NCBI GenBank assembly: GCA_017405645.1
Contig: JAFQZZ010000013.1
Coordinates: 1-36,170 of the forward strand
From: Bacillota bacterium
GTDB taxonomy: Bacteria > Bacillota > Clostridia > Peptostreptococcales > Anaerovoracaceae
DNA length: 36,170 nucleotides
Direction of reading: 5' to 3'
Under the pieces are notes generated by a model. The model was not told the DNA's origin. It did not search any database and worked only from the letters and a program-made list of their open reading frames with translations. How positions within the stretch are numbered: the first letter of the stretch is position 1; every line of letters begins with the position of its first letter. The position numbers and the translations under genes were made by a program. Below are positions 31,974 to 36,170 of the stretch, in pieces.

Positions 31974-32891
31974 ATGATCCATCCAGAATTTCTTAAGCCG
32001 GGAGACCGGGTCGCCCTTATCGCCCCGGCGTCCTGCGTGACCCCCAAAGAGATCGATAACGCCCTCCGGTCCGTCCGTTTTCTCGGGCTGGAACCGGTGC
32101 CCTTCCCGGGGCTGCACCAAAGCCACGGCTACATGGCCGGTTCCGACGAAGTCCGGCTGAAGGATCTCCACGATGCCTTCGCCGACGATACCATCCGGGG
32201 CGTCTTCTGCATCCGGGGCGGCTTCGGCTGCGGCAGGATCCTTGACCGGGTGGATTTCGACCTGATTGCGAAGCACCCGAAGGCCTTCCTGGGCTTCAGC
32301 GACGTGGTCCTCCTCCACTTCAATATCAATCAGAAATGCGGCTTCACCACCATCCACGGGGCCATGCCCAACATCGATTGGACGAAGCGGGATCCCTGGA
32401 CGGTGGATTCCATCCGCCGCTGGGTCTTCGGTTTCCCGGAGGGGCCGGCGGTCCTGCCGCCGGAGGAACCCCTGGGCGCCCTGAACGGCGGCGCCGCGGA
32501 AGGACGCACCACCGGCGGGAACCTGTCCCTGGTGGTTTCCACCCTGGGCTCCCCCTGGGAGATCGACACGAAAGACAAGATCCTCTACCTGGAGGACTAT
32601 TCCGAGACCGACTACAGCATCGACCGGATGATCACCGCTCTGTCCCTGGCGGGGAAATTCCGGGACGCCGCCGGCGTTATCCTGGGGCCCTTCCTGGACA
32701 TTTCCCGGGAAGAACCGCGGCTGCCGGAATATGCGGTGGAGAACATCTTCAGGGAAGTGATCCTTCCCTGGGGCAAGCCCGTGATCACCAACTACCGAGC
32801 CGGCCACACCTACCCCCACATGGCCTTTCCCATGGGGGCCCGCTGCCGGATCGACGCCGACAACAGGACCATTGAGTTCTATAAAGGATAA
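31974..32891 (+). CDS. LD-carboxypeptidase, S66 serine peptidase family
   Basis: The 305-residue enzyme has the S66 triad: nucleophile S109 in FLGFSDVV, E207 in LYLEDYSE and H278 in YRAGHTYPH. An N-terminal PGDRVALIAPASC and CIRGGFGCGRI add family support. S66 enzymes remove the terminal D-amino acid from tetrapeptide stems during wall recycling (LdcA) or hydrolyse microcin-type adducts (MccF); the LdcA-like role is more likely given the wall genes nearby. No signal peptide is seen, so it is cytoplasmic. A GGAGG site lies 7 nt before the ATG. It is divergent from nrdD and ends at a strong terminator. Confidence 0.9.
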   Translation: MIHPEFLKPGDRVALIAPASCVTPKEIDNALRSVRFLGLEPVPFPGLHQSHGYMAGSDEVRLKDLHDAFADDTIRGVFCIRGGFGCGRILDRVDFDLIAKHPKAFLGFSDVVLLHFNINQKCGFTTIHGAMPNIDWTKRDPWTVDSIRRWVFGFPEGPAVLPPEEPLGALNGGAAEGRTTGGNLSLVVSTLGSPWEIDTKDKILYLEDYSETDYSIDRMITALSLAGKFRDAAGVILGPFLDISREEPRLPEYAVENIFREVILPWGKPVITNYRAGHTYPHMAFPMGARCRIDADNRTIEFYKG

Positions 32892-32906
32892 GAGTCAAAA
32901 AACGGA

Positions 32907-32935
32907 AGCTCCCGTGAAACCACGGGAGCTTTTTT
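32907..32935. terminator. Bidirectional terminator between convergent genes
   Basis: AGCTCCCGTG (32907-32916) pairs perfectly with CACGGGAGCT (32921-32930) around a 4-nt loop, with T-rich tails on both sides (plus T run 32930-32935; on the minus strand T6 after CCG). It ends the LD-carboxypeptidase transcript and the SLH-lipase transcript. Confidence 0.92.
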
Positions 32936-32954
32936 ATATGGTCTTAAAGCTCGT

Positions 32955-35954
32955 TTACTGTTCGAAGAAACGGCAGAGCATCATGACGATCTGGCCCCTC
33001 AGGCAGGGATCCATCGGCATGAGCTTGCCCTTCGAGCCCCGGATCACGCCCTCTTCCGTCAGGTAACAGAACGCCTCATACGCATATTCCGGCACATCCC
33101 CCGCGTCGCTGAAGTCCAGCTGATGATCCTCCCCTTCGGGGAAGCCGCCGCCTTCCGACTGCTCATACCGGTAGAGGAATGCCGCCGCATGGGACCGGGT
33201 GACCGGCGCGCCCGGCGTAAACCGGCCGTTTTCGGTGCCGTTGGTGATCCCTTTTTCCACTGCCCACAGCACCGCCCTGCAGAAATAATCGCTTTCAGCA
33301 ACATCACTGAAGGGGCTTTCTTCGGTTTCCGGGTCCGGACAGCCGGCTGCCCGCCACAGGAAGGTCACCATCTGGCCCCGGGTGGCGGTCCCGTCCGGGG
33401 AAAAATGCGTTTTGTCCGTACCTGCGGTGATCCCGTTCTTCCAGGCCCATTTTACCGCATCGGCATAATAGGCGCTGTCCGGCACGTCGACAAAGGGAAG
33501 GGTCTCCATGCCGCCCTGGTCCGCCGGGGTAAAATAGAATGTACCGGAAAGGAAGCAGCTTATCATTTCGCCGTCGCTGTCATATTCGTACTCGACAGCC
33601 ACTTCCTCGATCGGTTCGCCGTTGAGGGTGAAGACGCCGTCAAACTGCTCCTCACCGTTTTCGTCTTTCTTCGTCAGGAATTCCGCGCCTTCTTCGGGAT
33701 GTATCCAAATGAGAGTATGCAGCGGTTCGGCCTTCGTAATCCTCTCCACCGACTCGTAGTGTTCATCGGTGAGGCTGCCCGCTTCCACTGTGTAAGGCGC
33801 ATCTTCCGGCGCCCGGATATCCAGATGGCCGTCGGTGACGGTATCGCCCACAACGGGTAGATCGCAGTTCAGTTCGATGGTGTCGATCATCCGGGTCCAT
33901 GCGGCGCAGAGGGTCAGGTCATCATTGGCGGTAAGTGCATCCCAGTTTTCCCCGCTTCCGCTCTTCCATCCGTCAAAACGCCAGATGCCGCTTTCATCTT
34001 TCACGATGCCCTGCTCCGGCAGGTCGGCAAGAGCATAGCGCAGCATGGCGCCTTTGTTGACCCGCACCGCTTCCGGCGTTTCTCCATGGCCGCCGACATC
34101 AAAGAAGACCGTGACCGGGTCGGCTTCGCCCAGCGTATAGCTCCAAACTCCGGCGATCTTTGCCGAGCCGTTATCCCAGCTGACGTCCAGACTCTCCGGC
34201 TTCTGCCCGTTGAGGGTAAAGGAAAAGCTTTCCGGCACGCTGTGGCCGATGGCATCCAGTGTGATGCGAAGATAATAGACTTTCCCGTCCTGCAGCGGAT
34301 CGTCCTCCGTCAGCCATTCGGCTTCAGCGCCGAGCCAGTCGTTTCCCAGCGCATCCGCTGCGGCGACTGCCTCTCCGGCCGCCTTTTTCCCGGCGTCCCC
34401 GGCTTTTGGCTTTTGGATCTCAAGCGCCACGTTCTTCATTTCCGGCCCGGGGGCCAGCATTTTAAGCCGGGCGATGACCACGTCCGGATGGTGGGAGAAA
34501 ACCAGCGTATTGATTCCTCCCACGATTTTGGCCATTTCATCGAGGTCATAGTATTGCCAATTCTCCTCAACATAGGCGTCCCACGAAGGCAGCGTCCAGC
34601 CTTCATCGTCCAGGGTGCCGGTTTCCGTCAGCAGCGGCCCCAGCATCCCGGCAAGGGCATACAGATCCGCCTGCGTCACCTCCGGGTGGTCTTTCACTGC
34701 AGCCTCGTACAGGATCCCGGCGGCATCCCAGCGATGCTGTGCGCCCCGGACAAGCAGTTCGGCTCCGTCAGAAGGATCCCGGTCGGCAACATAGGCGTCG
34801 ATCAGGGAAGCATAGGTGATATTGGACAGCAATGTATCCAGATTGTCGGCCAGCGCGCCTTTAACGGCATCCGGTCCTCCGCTGCCGAAGATCATGTGAC
34901 AGAGCGCCTGAAGGCCGTTCTGATAGGAATAGTTTATTTCTGTACCGTCCGGCAGACGGTCCGTCCGCAGACGTGAATAATCCGCCCGCGCAGGGATCTC
35001 TACAGCCAGTTTGGCCAGTAGTTTTTCTTCCAGGAAAGCCCGTACATTATTGCCAAAGGGTTCCGCATCATACTGTTTCGCATACTCCTGCGCATCCGCA
35101 TTCTGCCGGCCCAGGGCTTCCATCAACTCTGCCGTCACGGCCTGAAGATCGCCCTTATCGTATACGACCTCCTCGCCGTAGCGCGTCATCCCCCAGATGG
35201 GCAGCATCGGCACCGGGTCATCGGAGCTGAGATAATTGTGGATGCATTTGTATTTCTTCGCGCCCGCATCCTTATTGTCCGTGGTGGCGGGCGATTCGAA
35301 GGTATAGCAGTGGATCACCAGATCCGTGCCCCGGTCGATCAGGTACGCGCAGGCCAGGTTGGCCACAGCGCCGGCGCGGCTGATGCCGGTCACCCAGAGA
35401 ATGCTGTTCCCGGGGAGGGAGAGTTTGTCGAAATCCTCCAGGAAAGCCTGTGCCGCCGCGGCATAGGACCCCTGGTCCTGCGTGACTTCTCCGCCGGGGT
35501 TCACCGTGACGTTTTGCTGCCAGCCCTTGTCCCCGTAAAGCATGCCGTCGAACACAACGGCCACCACCGTCCTGCCGCCCGGCAGCTTCTTCGTGCCCAG
35601 GGTATAGCCGCAGTCCGAGGGATCGGTACTGTCGTAGCGGTAAAGCGCTGCGTCTTCAAATCCCAACGCTTTCAGGAAATCCGTGCTCTGGGGTCCGTTC
35701 ACCGCCGTGCAGGACAACTGGGCCGAAAGCAGCGCCAGGGAATCGTTTTTCTTCGCGCTGTTCCCCAGAAACCACTCATCCGTGTAACAGCAGCTGTCGC
35801 CGGTGTAGTCCGCGGTGATCTTTGAGTAATACTCCAGCTTTTCATACTGATATCCGTCCTCTGCAGCCCATGCCGGGACCGTCAGGAGCCCGAAACACAG
35901 GGCCATTGCCAGCAGAACGGCAAAGATCCTGCCGCCCTTCCGCTTTCCTTTCAT
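32955..35954 (-). CDS. Secreted lipase-like protein with three SLH domains
   Basis: The 999-residue protein starts with a signal peptide (basic n-region, hydrophobic 10-25, cleavage likely after AWA at 30). A lipase_3-like alpha/beta hydrolase follows, with nucleophile elbow VTGISRAGAVANL (S192) and the Asp region YLSSDDPVPMLP. A beta-rich middle comes next, including an InlB/Listeria-Bacteroides-type repeat (VFFDVGGHGE, then WRFDGWKSG, then DLTLCAAW). Three SLH domains (about 819-871, 880-932 and 946-999) bind secondary wall polymer. It probably acts on lipids or esters at the cell surface. The start at 35954 has AGGGAGGA upstream; a TTG further up is less likely. The elbow lacks the usual HSxGG. 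Confidence 0.85.
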   Translation of the reverse strand: MKGKRKGGRIFAVLLAMALCFGLLTVPAWAAEDGYQYEKLEYYSKITADYTGDSCCYTDEWFLGNSAKKNDSLALLSAQLSCTAVNGPQSTDFLKALGFEDAALYRYDSTDPSDCGYTLGTKKLPGGRTVVAVVFDGMLYGDKGWQQNVTVNPGGEVTQDQGSYAAAAQAFLEDFDKLSLPGNSILWVTGISRAGAVANLACAYLIDRGTDLVIHCYTFESPATTDNKDAGAKKYKCIHNYLSSDDPVPMLPIWGMTRYGEEVVYDKGDLQAVTAELMEALGRQNADAQEYAKQYDAEPFGNNVRAFLEEKLLAKLAVEIPARADYSRLRTDRLPDGTEINYSYQNGLQALCHMIFGSGGPDAVKGALADNLDTLLSNITYASLIDAYVADRDPSDGAELLVRGAQHRWDAAGILYEAAVKDHPEVTQADLYALAGMLGPLLTETGTLDDEGWTLPSWDAYVEENWQYYDLDEMAKIVGGINTLVFSHHPDVVIARLKMLAPGPEMKNVALEIQKPKAGDAGKKAAGEAVAAADALGNDWLGAEAEWLTEDDPLQDGKVYYLRITLDAIGHSVPESFSFTLNGQKPESLDVSWDNGSAKIAGVWSYTLGEADPVTVFFDVGGHGETPEAVRVNKGAMLRYALADLPEQGIVKDESGIWRFDGWKSGSGENWDALTANDDLTLCAAWTRMIDTIELNCDLPVVGDTVTDGHLDIRAPEDAPYTVEAGSLTDEHYESVERITKAEPLHTLIWIHPEEGAEFLTKKDENGEEQFDGVFTLNGEPIEEVAVEYEYDSDGEMISCFLSGTFYFTPADQGGMETLPFVDVPDSAYYADAVKWAWKNGITAGTDKTHFSPDGTATRGQMVTFLWRAAGCPDPETEESPFSDVAESDYFCRAVLWAVEKGITNGTENGRFTPGAPVTRSHAAAFLYRYEQSEGGGFPEGEDHQLDFSDAGDVPEYAYEAFCYLTEEGVIRGSKGKLMPMDPCLRGQIVMMLCRFFEQ

Positions 35955-35986
35955 CCGAACATCCTCCCTTTCATGTCTTTTGTCCA

Positions 35987-36015
35987 ATTATACCAAAACG
36001 CCGCGAAAGAATCAA
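35987..36015 (-). promoter_or_regulatory. Sigma-A promoter of the SLH lipase gene
   Basis: On the minus strand TTGATT (plus 36010-36015) and a perfect TATAAT (plus 35987-35992) are 17 bp apart, about 33 bp before the start codon. The insertion-sequence tip begins 15 bp upstream of the -35, so the core promoter is intact. Confidence 0.7.
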
Positions 36016-36031
36016 AAAAGATCCTCCGGTG

Positions 36032-36080
36032 AACTGACCCCCAAAAGTTAGACCAAGAATCTAACTTGAGGAGGTCAGTT
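36032..36080 (+). promoter_or_regulatory. Nested hairpin over the transposase ribosome binding site
   Basis: An outer stem AACTGACC (36032-36039)/GGTCAGTT (36073-36080) and an inner stem AAGTTAGA (36045-36052)/TCTAACTT (36060-36067) can form together. The GAGGAGG ribosome binding site (36068-36074) lies in the bulge and part of the outer stem. RNA that enters from outside the element could fold this way and block transposase translation. Confidence 0.55.
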
Positions 36081-36085
36081 TTGTT

Positions 36086-36170
36086 ATGGCGAAATACAGT
36101 TTTGAGTTTAAGATGATGGTTGTAAGTGAGTACTTGAACGGGCAAGGCGGCTATACTTATCTTGGGGATA
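36086..36170 (+). CDS. IS3-family transposase orfA, N-terminal fragment
   Basis: The 28 visible codons read AKYSFEFKMMVVSEYLNGQG followed by GYTYLGD. This is the start of the helix-turn-helix protein OrfA (InsJ-like) that binds the element ends. It has GAGGAGG 11 nt upstream of its ATG. The gene continues beyond the window; the usual orfB with the DDE domain, reached by frameshift, is not visible. Confidence 0.75.
   Translation, partial: MAKYSFEFKMMVVSEYLNGQGGYTYLGD

Larger units (their letters stand above)
36030..36170 (+). mobile_element. Left end of an IS3-family insertion sequence (truncated by window)
   Basis: The tip TGAACTGACCCCCAAAAGTT resembles the terminal inverted repeat of IS3-family (IS150/IS2-like) elements, which begin TGxACTGACCCCC. 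A transposase orfA starts 56 bp inside. The right end lies outside the window, so length and target duplication cannot be checked. Confidence 0.75.

Noticed and set aside
31685..31996. Short frames across the nrdD/LD-carboxypeptidase intergenic region
   Set aside because: They cover the promoters and NrdR-like boxes and have no ribosome binding sites or homology that I recognise.
31800..32819. A 339-codon minus-strand frame
   Set aside because: It is antisense to the LD-carboxypeptidase gene, which has a full catalytic triad and a ribosome binding site.

Overview
The window reads as chromosomal DNA of a strictly anaerobic, low-to-mid-GC-ancestry Bacillota, most likely class Clostridia. The evidence is the whiA-yvcK-rapZ neighbourhood, a SpoVB/MurJ-type flippase, class III (oxygen-sensitive) ribonucleotide reductase nrdD/nrdG, a DAP decarboxylase, S-layer-homology (SLH) surface anchoring and AGGAGG-type ribosome binding sites. 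The species cannot be named from the sequence alone. No rRNA, tRNA, CRISPR array or known riboswitch was recognised.

Region 1 (1 to about 8,900) is accessory. It opens with the 3' part of a phage-type family A DNA polymerase, followed by an EamA transporter. Next comes a LysR-controlled redox block: aldo/keto reductase, flavodoxin, a truncated alpha/beta hydrolase, a pyrophosphatase-like protein and a GNAT acetyltransferase on the minus strand, with the LysR gene divergent. A second flavodoxin plus SDR pair is flanked by two copies of a 30-bp hairpin sequence. A cupin/SfsA-like pair follows, and a cluster of degenerate 28-nt repeats lies upstream of it. This region is visibly more AT-rich in codon choice than the rest. 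It abuts the 3' end of rlmD, whose last codons also look foreign, so it may be an integrated and partly decayed island.

Region 2 (8,884-27,484) is a backbone of 16 tightly packed minus-strand genes. In order of transcription they are spoVB-like, 3-hydroxyacyl-CoA dehydrogenase, nth, lysA, mltG, murB, a PHP-family phosphoesterase, rapZ, yvcK, a NUDIX hydrolase, whiA, dnaE, pfkA, pyk, a YcxB-like membrane protein and rlmD. Most gaps are under 45 bp and several genes overlap by 1 or 4 bp. The run joins cell-wall synthesis, division/carbon-flux regulators, replication and lower glycolysis.

Region 3 (27,540-31,850) holds nrdD and nrdG with a D-Ala-D-X ligase gene between them. The ligase carries the omega-loop residues typical of VanA/VanB D-alanine-D-lactate ligases, which is the most notable observation here. 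nrdD has a good promoter preceded by two helically phased NrdR-box-like sites. A divergent S66 LD-carboxypeptidase gene follows, so two peptidoglycan stem-peptide enzymes sit side by side with the RNR genes.

Region 4 (32,955-36,170) contains a large secreted lipase-like protein with three SLH domains. Just upstream of its promoter is the left end of an IS3-family insertion sequence that runs out of the window.
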